Assembly (NCBI RefSeq): GCF_032854445.1
Contig: NC_088304.1
Location: 28,281,732 to 28,345,731, forward strand
Direction of reading: 5' to 3'
DNA: 64,000 nt
DNA from: Liolophura sinensis
Taxonomy: Eukaryota > Mollusca > Polyplacophora > Chitonida > Chitonidae
Positions within the stretch are counted from its first letter, which is position 1, and each line of letters begins with the position of its first letter. Made by a program: the position numbers and the translations under genes. The notes below the pieces were generated by a model. It saw nothing but the letters and a program-made list of their open reading frames with translations. It made no database searches and had not been told where the DNA came from. This document shows, one piece after another, positions 24,101-36,100 of the stretch.

Positions 24101-27100
24101 CAAGGTTATAGAATGTCTTTCACTTGCAGTTTGGTGCAATGCCAAATTTTAATCACATAACTTCCAGTGGGTAGTTTGACTTGCCCTGGAGCAGCGGAAA
24201 TCATAAGCTCAGAGATTTCCCAAATAAAAATGCGCTTAAGTGTTTAAAATTTGGAGATTAGCAGTTCACAGCTCAGCATCTTTGGGGTGCCCAAAACTTC
24301 AGGAGAAAAAGCCTTCTTTCCACACACTCAGGAGTGTAACAGACCGAGTATATTCCAATTGGAATATAACTATTAGAGGAAAGCCGTTGAATATTTGCCA
24401 GTATACACCACTATTCAGTTGGTATGCTCAGGCAAACACGTAAAGAAATACACATTTACCCAAACTGTGTATTGGGTTACTGTTCAGATGGTTTGTAGAG
24501 TTCGTCTCGACAAATAAGTGTTGTTAGCCCACATGATGAGTTCCTGTTTGACTATATCGAAACGACAAAAGTCAAATAAACCGACTGAGCAACTTTGAGC
24601 TGTACACTATCAAGAACACATACGGCTGGGTATAAATTCCTTCCTTCTTCTACTGTGAATCCATGCCTTCCCGAGGGCCAAATAGTTTGTAATCTTGAAA
24701 AAAAGGCTAACTCCATTGTTCTTTTACGACCTGTTTTTACAAATGTATGCAGAATGGCAAACCATTTCGTGGAGAAATTCCACGTGCTTGTTGTCATTCT
24801 TGTACCTCTTGTGTCATTCTTGTACTGAACTAAATGGTGAAGCTCTAAACGCTGGCGCTGGTAAAAGTCGGACGTGTATGTCTTACATGTAATTCAGTGG
24901 GGACTAACGTGTGTTGGCGGAAAATATGCATAAAACCAGCATCATAATTATCTTTTGATTTTAGGTGACAAATTACTCTGGTTAATGCAACGTTTTTTTA
25001 ATATTTTTACACCCGAATTTAACAACATATATAGGGGTATACACCTAAATATGAATAAATAATAAATTTGAACAGTTGTTCTTTAAAAAATGAGTCTCCA
25101 GAAAGTCTTGCACCACACCAGCTGGAAACTCTGTTGCTGAACCATCGAATACAACTACTTACTCTATTCTGTATGTTGACGTTGGCGCCCTGCTCCAGCA
25201 AAATGCGAACAAAGCACTCGTTACCATGTAATGCCGCCTTATGTAAAGGTGTCATCCCAGCCTGTTACGTATTATATAAATGACTGAAATTAGTACACAG
25301 CAAATTATTAAAAGGCTCCTGCTAGACTTGTAGACGTCATACCTCACAGTGGAGTAAAATTGAATGAATGATTTCGGCTTTATGCCACATTGACAATGTT
25401 TCAGCCATACTGTGACGAGAACAAGAGGCGGTGATTGGTTTCGACATGATGGTGAAAACATCAAATATAAAACAAACTTGTTCAAAAACAGACAAGAAAA
25501 GTCAAAACCGTTAAAACTCGAAAACCACGAGGTCTTTAAAATATTTTTTCACAAACTGTATGCCCATATATCTTTTCATCCATATGAATATTAATAGTAA
25601 TAGTCAGTAAAATTCATATTTCCTGATATAGGCCAATGGTCCTCAAGTGCTTTATTACGGAGTTGACTGTGTGGTGTCTTTGCCGAACATAGCATCGCAT
25701 CTAGCAGACTGTAGGACAGTGCCCGTATCCACAATAAAATTGTGAGTTAAAGGAGAATGCCCAACAGGACACCTCAGTTAAACTACGTAGTCTCTTCCAA
25801 ACATGTCTCGTGTACCCGAATTATAGGCAATGGCAGGGTGAATAGCGTGGAGTTTATTACGTACATTTACCCCGCCCAAGACGACGAATATATTTAAGAA
25901 TGTTCGATGGAAAATCAATATAAAATATTGTTATTTGCTATATAGGTTTTTTTAAGGCAGACTTTGCCTTCCTGTCTAGCACTGTGTTTTCATGGATACC
26001 AAAATGACTCGGTATACAACAGAATATTAAATCTTTATCTCTTTTAATTAATTTGTTATGTGAGGCTAAATTTTTTAAATATATTTTGCTGTATTGCCAC
26101 AATGGTGGAGAGTAAATCACTACATATGAGTGCTTTCTGGGTACAGCAGGAAGAAACATGTGATGAGGCCAGAAGCATAGCGCTGACCTCAGCAGAGAAG
26201 ACTGGAGAATATTGAAGACAAAACAAAGACACGCGCTGTTCTAAGACAGCCGCAGAGGCAACCCTGTATCCATCCTTTGACCCATCAGTATATAAAAATG
26301 TATAATCCGGGTAATTAGCCTTTATAACCAGAAAAATGTCATTGAATTGTGAAAGGATTTGCATTAGATTCAATGTGTTAGATGAAACATTAATTTTGGT
26401 TGTGGAAGAAACTACGCAGGAAACTTAAAGTTACGAGTTATTCCTGCAAAAACTAGTGTGTCAAGGTTATTCCATCAAACGTCTTCACTTCAAGTTTCTT
26501 AAATTTTAAAGTGAGTAGTAATTCTCTCCTGAGTAAATATGGACAGAAGATCCAGAATCTCTGTCGCTCTGCTTTGTGACTGTGTCTCATTCTGCTAAGC
26601 CCGCGGTTAGGTGCCCTATCTTCATCGTGTTGAATTTGTTGGCCGCTTTGGATACATGAAGTATTTTAACGGTTTTTGATGTGGAAAATGTAAAACCTGA
26701 CTCAGCTGCACAATTGTCGATGTTATAAAGACATAGTTGCAGCAGATGCTCGATGTTATTCATTAGCACGATAGCACATGAGAAAATCATAAACATACGA
26801 AGATCCCCCTGTGCCACATGCCAAAGTTTTGGTCTAAGCTATTTATTTTAATGCTAATCAAATAATCCCTTTTTGGTAAAATAATGTGATTGAATGTTAA
26901 ATGTGAAGACGAAATAGAATTTTGAGTATTTCTATACCAGTGGCGTCTAATAAATTGGTACGACGTTAAACCCCAAGCACTCACACATTCTAATAAATTG
27001 CAAATAACATCACTGCAATTCTTTCCTCTTATTCTTTTCAAGTCATGTTGTTAGGGGATATGTAAATTTCTAGTAATTATGCATTTACATGAACAGATAC

Positions 27101-30100
27101 AATAAAACTCTGACTGAGGTAACTGACAAGAGTCCGTATTTTATCGGTTACGTGTTACCAGTTGCCAGCTATAACATTGTCGTCGAGACTCTGGTTTTAC
27201 TCTCCATGCTGTACGCCTTTAATTGTATTCAATGAAAATAGTACACAAACCATAACAGAATACCAAGAGAAAGAAGGAAAGCTGAAAAAGATTTCTGTTT
27301 CATCTTTCCTACTCTAATCTTTCAAATCGTAGGCATAAGTAAAATAAACCGTAATCCTCGGCATTCCGATGGATGACGACGTCTGCGTTAGAGATTGACT
27401 CTCCATCAGTTTTCAGGCTAGATAATAGTATTTTTGAGTAATGGATGCAAGTGCCGTTGTGGAAATTCCTGTGCCAACATTGGGCTGTACACTGACAGCA
27501 AATTCGCCTGTTTCTTTGGTTAAAAAATGCTTCCTTCTTATGCTGTAAATCCACGACTTCCCGAGGGCCAAATCGTTTATAATCTTAAAAAAAGTTAATT
27601 ACAGGGTTCTTTGACGACCTTTTTCTACAAATGTATGCAGAACAGCGAACCATTTCGAGGAGAAATTCGACATACTTGTTGTCATTTTTGTACTTTTTAT
27701 TTAACACTGAACTAAATAGTGAAGCTCTAACCGCTGGCGCTGATAAAAGTCGGACGTGTATGACTTACATGTAAATCAGCGAAGATTAGCGTGTGTTAGC
27801 GGAAAATATGCATAATACCAGCTCATAATAATCTAGTGATTTTAGGTGCCATATTACTTTGATTAATGCACCCTATTTCACACTCAGTTTAACAACATAT
27901 ATAGAGGTATATAACTAATCATGAATAAATAATAAATTTGAACAGTAGGTCTTTCAATAATGAGTTTTCAGAAAGTCTTGCACCACACCAGCTAGAAACT
28001 CTCTTCAAATCGTCTACAGATATGTGGTAAACAGTGGTAGTATGCACTCGAGAAACCCAGATGGGCCAAGAAAAACCTAGTGCCGTGTTCACGTGCACGA
28101 AAATAAATCTTGTGTAAGTATTGCTAAAAGATCGACGACAACCACTTACTGTATTCTGTATGTTGATGTTGGCGCCCTGCTCCAGCAAAATACGAACAAA
28201 ACACTCGTTACCATGTAATGCCGCCTCATGTAAAGGTGTCTCCCCATCCTGTTATGTATGATATAAATAATTGAAATCAGTACACAGCAAATTATTGAAA
28301 AAGCCTGGTAGAGGTCATACCTCACAATGGAGTAAACTTAAATCAATGATTTCGGCTTAAGGCCACATTGGCAATGTTTCAGCCATATTGTGGCGAGAAC
28401 AAGAGGCGGTGATTGATTTCGAAATGATGGTGAAAACATCAAAAATAAAACAATCATGTTTAATATCAGACGAGAAAAATCAATACACATGAAACTCGAA
28501 AACCACGAGGTTTTTAAAATAGTTTCCAGAAACTATGTATCCATATATCTTTCTATCCATATGTATATTAACAATAAAAATCGGTAACATTCATATTTCA
28601 TGATATAGGTAAATGGCCCTCAAGTATTTCACACCATCGCCTGCACTGCTGTCACACAAATCACATGTACAGTAGACTGTGTGGAGTCTTTGCCGAACAC
28701 AGCATCGCATCCAGCACACCGTAGAACAATGCCCCAATCCACATTAAAATTGTGAGTTAAACGAGAATGCCCAACAGGACACCTCGTTAAGACTGCGTAG
28801 TCTGCGTATAAACGTGTATCCGAATTGCAGCTAATGACAGGGTGAATAGCGTGCAGTTTATTACGTACATTCACCCCGCCCAAGAAGACAAATATATTTA
28901 AGAATGTTCCAACAAAAATGAATAATAAATATTGTTATTTTCCAAATTAGTTCATTTAATACAAGCGTCAAGTCCGACATTCCTATACCATTAGTAGTCT
29001 GTAAAGGGCGGTCCAAGGCAGACTTTGTCTTCCTGTCTGGGGCTGTGTTTCTATGGATACCAATATGACTCGGTATAAAATAGAATATTATATCTTCTCT
29101 TCTTTTTTAACTTCTCATTCCGCTTAGCCCGCGGTTAGGTGCCGTATCTTCACCATGATGAATTTGTTCGCCGCTTTGGATATATGAAGTATTTTAACGG
29201 TTTTTGATGTGGAAAATGTAAAACCTGACTCAGCTGCACAATTGTCGATGTTATAAAGATATAGTTGCGGCAGACGCTTGATGTTATTCATTAGCACGGT
29301 AGCACATGATAAAATCATAAACACACGAAGATCCCCTCTGTGCCAGATGCCAAAGTTTTGGTCTAAGCTATTTATTTTAATGCTAATCAGGGATGGCGAT
29401 GAAAGACTTGTTACTGTAGTCAATACAGGTAGAGAGTTGTCGCCCTTTGCAACTCCCTCATTCTGTGACGTAGGTGGCATTAAAACGACATCGAGTGTCT
29501 TTTAGTTGTCACGGCAGCTCAGAACTTGTTGTTGCGACGTTTTGAGGATGCATGGTGGTATGTATTTCTCTGAATTAGTTCAGATAATGTTTTACGAAGT
29601 AAACATGGTCATTTTATGTTACGTAAGTGTACAATGAGTGTGAATCTGCGAAGGAGTTGAAGCTATCGATAACTGACAGGAGATGTCACAGTTTGTCCAC
29701 TTTTTGTGACTTTAATGACATAAATTCAGATATACAATTGGGCGCTAAATATAACATCGTTCTTTGTATTTAATTTCACGTGTAAGGAGCTTTGTGAACT
29801 GCATTGATGTATGGTTCTTGCTGAGCGTGCGAATTTGCTCAAACGGTCTACCTACAGAACCAATAACAGTTCTAATAAAGCAGCAGTAATCAACCCAGCC
29901 TACCGACATATTTGGTAGTTGGCAGACGAGCCGACGTGAGCTTTATTTTTGAAACATCAGTATCAGCCTGAAGAAAATGTGCCAGTAATGTTCAAATTTG
30001 TATGTGTGATCCAAAAGATGTGTCAGTATTAAGAAAAGAACGTGACTCTCTGAATAATGTTATGGAGCGTGTGACTAAAAGATTATGAGCAGCTGATGTT

Positions 30101-33100
30101 ATCTCTTGGTCCTTTTGACTTTTATGATGAAGCCTATGCAAAGTTTGATAAGATTGAACAAAATAATTTGCATCTTGCTCAAGAGATTACTGAATATATT
30201 CGTAACCTTGAATCAGATAAGTTGGAAGGTACATCTAGAAAAAGATCTGTTTTATCGAAGGGTTTGTCTAAAGGATCCAGTGCTTTAAATCGGGTTGAAA
30301 CAGCAACCCAGGTAGCCATGTTGAAATCAAAACTTAAGTTTATTGATTCAGAAGCTCAAAAACGGTTAGAGTTAGACAGAATCACAACCCTTAAGGAGTT
30401 AGGTATGGCTCAAGCCAAATTTGAGGTTATTGCTGAAGCAGAAAGCGGTGTTTGTGATTTTCAATCTCGTGGAGATATTGATGTATCATGTGTTCCAAAG
30501 TTTGACTTAGTTCAAGAGTACGTAAGTTCTCAACAGGCTACATCTGAAAATGTAAAGCAGTCCGACTGGTATGCGTACAGTGCAAATTCACCTGCAGTTA
30601 CCAGTTGTCCAACACTGCATGGTGCTCTTACTGGGGTGGACATGTTTAGAGCCCCAAGGTCTGGTTTGAACACGCGTGCTTCATCATTTACACCGCATGC
30701 TTCTATTCAACCGACATGGGTTTACCAGCATACTCAGCACACCCCGCATGCGGTTATGTATGATTCTACTACTAATCGCCAGAATACTCAGTTTTCCACA
30801 CCACTTGTCACTGAGCTGGACTCCGCATTATATGGGAGATAATCTGAGCTTGGAAATCTTACCGAAGCATTTGCACAACAAGTTAGTTTGGGACGATTAC
30901 CACCCCCGGAGCCAGGTGTGTTTACTGGAGATCCTTTGAAATTTCCGGCTTGGAAAATTGCATTTAGTACTCTGATTGAGCATAAAGGCATTGCACCTGC
31001 TGAAAGAATATATTACTTGCATAAGTACTTAAGTGGCAAAGTCAAAGAAGCGGTGGAAGGATTTTTCTTTCTGACAAGCGACACTTTTTATGAAGAAGCT
31101 AAACATCTTTTGGAAGAAAGGTATGGTAATTCCTTTACAGTAGCTAGTGCCTTCAGAGACAATCTACGGGGTTGGCCGAAGATGGCATCCAGAGATGCTA
31201 CCGCTTTACGCAAATACGCAGATTTCTTGCGACAATGCCAGTCAGCTATGCGGACAGTTCCGAGTATGAATGTTCTGAATGACGACCGGGAGAATCAGAA
31301 ATTGCTGTCAAAACTTCCAGAGTGGTTAGTGCTGCGCTGGATTAGAGTGGTCGCTGAGTACAGGGACAGGTTTAAGTGGTTTCACCCATTCGCCGAGTTT
31401 GTTGTGTTTGTAGCGAAAGAAGCGGAAATATCTTGTGTTCCGGTGTTACAACTGAACAAAGGAACTACGGAAGGTGCAGCTGGGAGGTCTCGGGATAATT
31501 ACAGTAAGAATAAACCAACTTGTGCACGTACTCTTTCTGCTGGTGCGAATGAATGCCGTGACAATGTAAAGGTGGATGAAAGGGCGATGATTTGTCTCTA
31601 CTGCCAAAAACGGCATCATCTGCACGATTGTAGAGCCTTCTTACAACGATCTTTGACTGATAGGAAGCAGCTAGCTGAGGACAAAAGGCTTTGTTTTGCT
31701 TGTCTTGGAGCCAATCACAGAGCTAAGTTTTGTAAACAAAGGATTACATGCGAGGCGTGTGGTAAGCGATATCCTACTTCGCTGCATGGAGATTACAATA
31801 CAAGTAATAACCAAGCTAATAAGGATGAGTCCAATGTGACAAATCCAGTTTGTCCCACATCTTCTCACACAAGAGTAACCCACAAGAATCACAGTGGTAG
31901 CGCAAGTAAATGTGCGATGATAGTTCCAGTTTGGCTTTCACATCTTGATAATGCAGATAAAGAGCGAATGGTATACGCATTATCGGACACGCAATCGGAC
32001 ACCACCTTTACTTTGGATAAAACCGGGGAAGAACTTAGACTACTAGGAATAGATGTGATATTAATGTTGTCGACTATGTCTGCAGATAAGCAGTTGATGG
32101 AAAGTCGCAGAATAGATGGATTAAGCGCCCGAGGATTTGATAGTTCACAGAAGATTCAGCAAACAGATCACACATTCCGACACCAGAAGTTGCGGTGAGA
32201 TGGCATCATCTTCAGAAGATTGCAGACAAGATTTTGCCCATTAGTGAAGTGGAGGTGGGTCTCCTCATTGGATACAATTGCCCTCGCGCACTGGTACCGC
32301 CAAATGAGGACCATGAACCATATGGGCAGAAGATCGATTTAGGATGGGGTATTGTCGGCATAGTTGACTCAATTTTCAGTGAATCTGGAGCTGATCCCAT
32401 CGGTCTTAGCCACAGGATTCTTGTCTGTGGACGACAGTGAAAGAAAAGGATATCCGTCTGTTGTGATCCATTCCGTACGATCAGCGGGTAAGGAGACAAT
32501 TAACCCCAATACAGTGACTAGAATGATGGAGCTAGATTTTAGCGAACACAAGGATACTCTTCTGACGATCGTTTGTTCCTGAAAAAGATAGGGAGCGGCA
32601 TTAGACTTCGTGATGATAAGCATTATAAATTGCCTCTGCCTTTTAAACAATCAGATACCAAGCTCCCGAACAACCGGAGCCAGCCCCTACATCGTCTGTA
32701 TCGGCTGAAGCAGCGTTTTACGCGTGAAAAGAAATATCGAGATGACTACATCAAGTTCATGCGTAATATCATTCACCAGGTGTTTGCTGAGCCAGTTCCA
32801 GAGGTCGAGTTGGAACTTAACAATGTCACAGTTTGGTATCTCACACCATGGGTCATACCACCGGAAAAGTCCAAACGAAATTCGCGTAGTTTTTGACTGC
32901 AGCGCGAGCTACAGAGGCCATTCATTGAAGGATCGTATATTGCAAGGTCCAGATCTTACAAATTCACTGACAAGCGTTCTGTGAAGATTCAGACAAGACT
33001 CAGTCGCATTTATCTGCGATATTGAACAAATGTTCTTCCAGTTCAGGGTCAAGTCAGAACATCACAACTTTCTGAGATTTCTTTGGTGGAGCGACGATAA

Positions 33101-36100
33101 CCTCAGCGGTGATCCCATCGTGATGCAGATGACGTTGCACCTTTTTAGAGCTTCTCTTCTCCTCCCTGTGCGAGCTGTGGTCTGAAGGAAACGGCTAATA
33201 GGAACGAAGAGAAGTATGGAAAGGATGCCGCAGAGTTTGTTAGGCATGACTTCTGTGTCGATGATGGGCTGAAATCGACAGCTTCCGCTGAGAAAGCCAT
33301 CGACCTGATTGACAAAAGCATGGTCATGTGTGCTGAAGGAGGTTTGCGTCCCCACAAGTTTGTCTCCAGTTCAAAAGAAGTGCTAGCTGCGGTCCCTTCA
33401 GAAAATCAGGCAAAAGGCATACAGAGCCTGGATCGTATGTTTGAACCTTTACTGGTTGAAACAGCACTTGGGGTATGGTGGTGTATCGAATTGGATGCAT
33501 TCAGGCTCAGGTTTACCTTGCAGTATAAACCCCTTTCAAGACGTGGTATCTTATCTACTGTATCTTCCATCTACGACCCCCTACGATTTTCCGCCCCAGT
33601 CGTTCTATTAGGGAGGCAGATACTACAAGAGTTATGTAGAGGTTTTCTAGATTGGGACAGTCCGTTGCCAGACTCTGTGCGTCCAAAATAGGAGAGCTGG
33701 AGAAATGATTTGTTTTTTTTTCTAGAGAAGGTTTGCGTGCAGCGCTTTGTGAACCAGCTAACTTTGGTCAAGTTCGTTCGGCAGAACTCCACAGTTTTTC
33801 AAATGCCAGTAATAGTGGTTACGGCAAGTGTACCTACTTGCGGCTTACAGATGATAGACAACAAGTGCATTGCTCATTTATGATGGGTAAAATCAGGGTT
33901 GCCCCTATGAAGCACGTTACGATCCCTAACTGTAAACTGTAGTTAACTGTAGCTCTCGTTTCAGCCAAGATTAGTGCCTTCTTGAAGCAGGAGCTGGAGT
34001 TTGAGGATATCCAGGAATACTTCTGAACTGACAGCAAAGTGGTACTAGGGTATGTTACGAACGATGTTCGCAGATTCCATGTGTTCGTCGCGAATCGTGT
34101 GCAACAGATAAGGGAATTAAGCGAAGGAGCACAGTGGCGGCACATACCCTCAGACAAGAATCCAGCTGACTAAGCATCCCGAGAGTTGAGTGCTAAACAG
34201 TTCGTAGAGTCATCTAAGAGGATATGTGGCCCAGCCTTTCTCAGGGAGATGAGGATTCCAGACTTGGATGTTGAGACTCAGGAGATCGTATGTGACGAGA
34301 ACGACCCAGAAGTTAGGAGAGCCACGACGGGGGCGATTCGGGCTAGCACGTCTGAGGGTTTTTCTCTTGAACGGTTCCAATACTTTTTCAATTGGTATCG
34401 TCTGAAGAGGGCGGTGGCTGTTTGTCTTAGACCCAAGATCGCAAGGTGAAGATTAACCGGTGCCAAAGCGGGCAAAGTCCATTCATGAGTATTAGCCAGT
34501 AAAGAGCGAGGATATCGAGGAGGCAGATTATGTTATTCTGAAGTTGGTGCAAAGAGTATCGTTTTCGTTGGATATCAAAGTCCTTGAATCTGTGCATGAG
34601 AACGAGAAGTCTACAAGGCAAACAGAGAAAGATCTCAAGAGAGTTTTAACAGGCACAAGTTCGATTCATCGATTGGACCCTTTCCTTGATGATAACGGCA
34701 TCCTACGAGTTGGTGGCCGATTACAACGGACAGAATTCTCTTCAAATGTAAGACATCCTGCTGTTTTGCCACCATATCACCACATTAGTGATTTGGCACT
34801 TTCATGATAAGACAGGACATCAAGGCAACTTGAAATGACGACTAACCAGTTGAGGGCGCACGGTTTTGGGGTCATCGCTTGCAGTTCTGCCGTTTCGCAG
34901 TACATCAGTAAGTGTGTGGAATGCCAAAGGCTACGTCATGACGTTCAAGAGCAGACAATGGGATATTTTGCAAAAGATAGATTTACAGAAGCTCCTCCTT
35001 TCACTTACTGCGGAGTGAACCTATTTTGACCCTGGATTGTGAAGAATGGACGGAAGAGCTTCAAACGGATGGGGTCTTATTTACCTGCATTACCTGTCGA
35101 GCGATCCATGTCGATACAGCCTATTCTGTCGACACAGATTCGTTCATTAACTCGCTTTGTCGTTTCTTGAGTATTCGTGGCTCTATTGGGCAGTTGAGAT
35201 CGGATCGCGGAACAAGTTTTGTGGGCGCGGAACGAGAACTCCGGAAAGCTGTTGCAGAAATGGACCAGACTCGAGTCCATATGTTTCTATCGGAGAAAGG
35301 CTGCGATTTCTTTGAGTTCAAAATGAATGTTCCCAGCGCTAGTCACCCAGTCGGAGTGTGGGAGCGACAGATAAGGACCGTGCGCAGTGTACTTTCTGGT
35401 CTCCTCAGGAAGGGAGGCTCGCAACTTGATGACGACTTCTTACGTACTCCGCTGTACGAAGTCACTGCTATTGTTAACAGCAGACCGCTTACGACCAACA
35501 ACTTGAATGATCCTATGTCTTTGGAGCCTTTCACTCCAAATCATTTGTTGACCATGAAGGCTAGTGTTATTCCCCCCCCCCCCCCCCCCAGGCGCTTTCC
35601 AGCATGCAGATCTGTACTCTCGAAAACGCTAACGTAGAGTACAGCATCTGAGTAGCGAGTTTTTGGCACCGTTGGAAACACGAGTATTTGCAGACCTTAG
35701 AGACTAGCAGCAAGTGGAATCGTCCAGAGCGGGATGTCCAAGTAGAAGATGTTGTCTTATTAAAATAGGATCTGCCGCGCAAGCAGTGGAGGTTGGCGCG
35801 AGTTAAGGAAACCATTGTTGATAGAGATAATTATGTACGCAAAGTTACCTTTGTCATTGCTACTCAGAATCTAGATAAGAAGGGGAAACGAGTTCAATCC
35901 GTACCCTTTGGGAACGTCCAGTCCAGGAATTAGTTATGCTGGTTGAGAACCCCAGTGATTAAATATATATTTGTATTTTGTTATGGAAATCAGAACAGTC
36001 TTATTTAGGGAGGTATGTTACTGTAATCAATTACAGGTAGGGAGTTGTCGCCCTTTGCGACTTCCTTGTTCTGTGACGTAGGTGTCATTGAAACGACGTC

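Larger units (their letters stand above)
21649..26033. repeat. Tandem unit U5 (about 4.39 kb)
   Basis: Holds exons A5 and B5 and a LINE fragment with the full reverse transcriptase segment restored. A local duplication of TTGTGTCATTCTTGTAC at about 24,800-24,830 is specific to this unit. Confidence 0.9.
26034..29408. repeat. Tandem unit U6, truncated, interrupted by BEL copy 1
   Basis: Starts like the others, but about 400 bp is missing near 26,865 and roughly 1.3 kb including exon A is missing at about 27,270-27,340. It then resumes through exon B6. The following LINE copy has lost its RNase H part at about 29,105, carries a small inverted insertion (28962-29015), and is cut by the BEL element at 29408. 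The unit resumes at 36498. Confidence 0.85.

Noticed and set aside
30840-30842. The gag TAA as a programmed readthrough site
   Set aside because: The same stop is in both duplicated dead copies, so conservation is not evidence of function; no readthrough context could be recognised. It remains possible that it is a natural boundary.
35572-35589. The long C run as a regulatory tract
   Set aside because: It lies within the broken integrase frame of both BEL copies with different lengths, as expected of homopolymer slippage.
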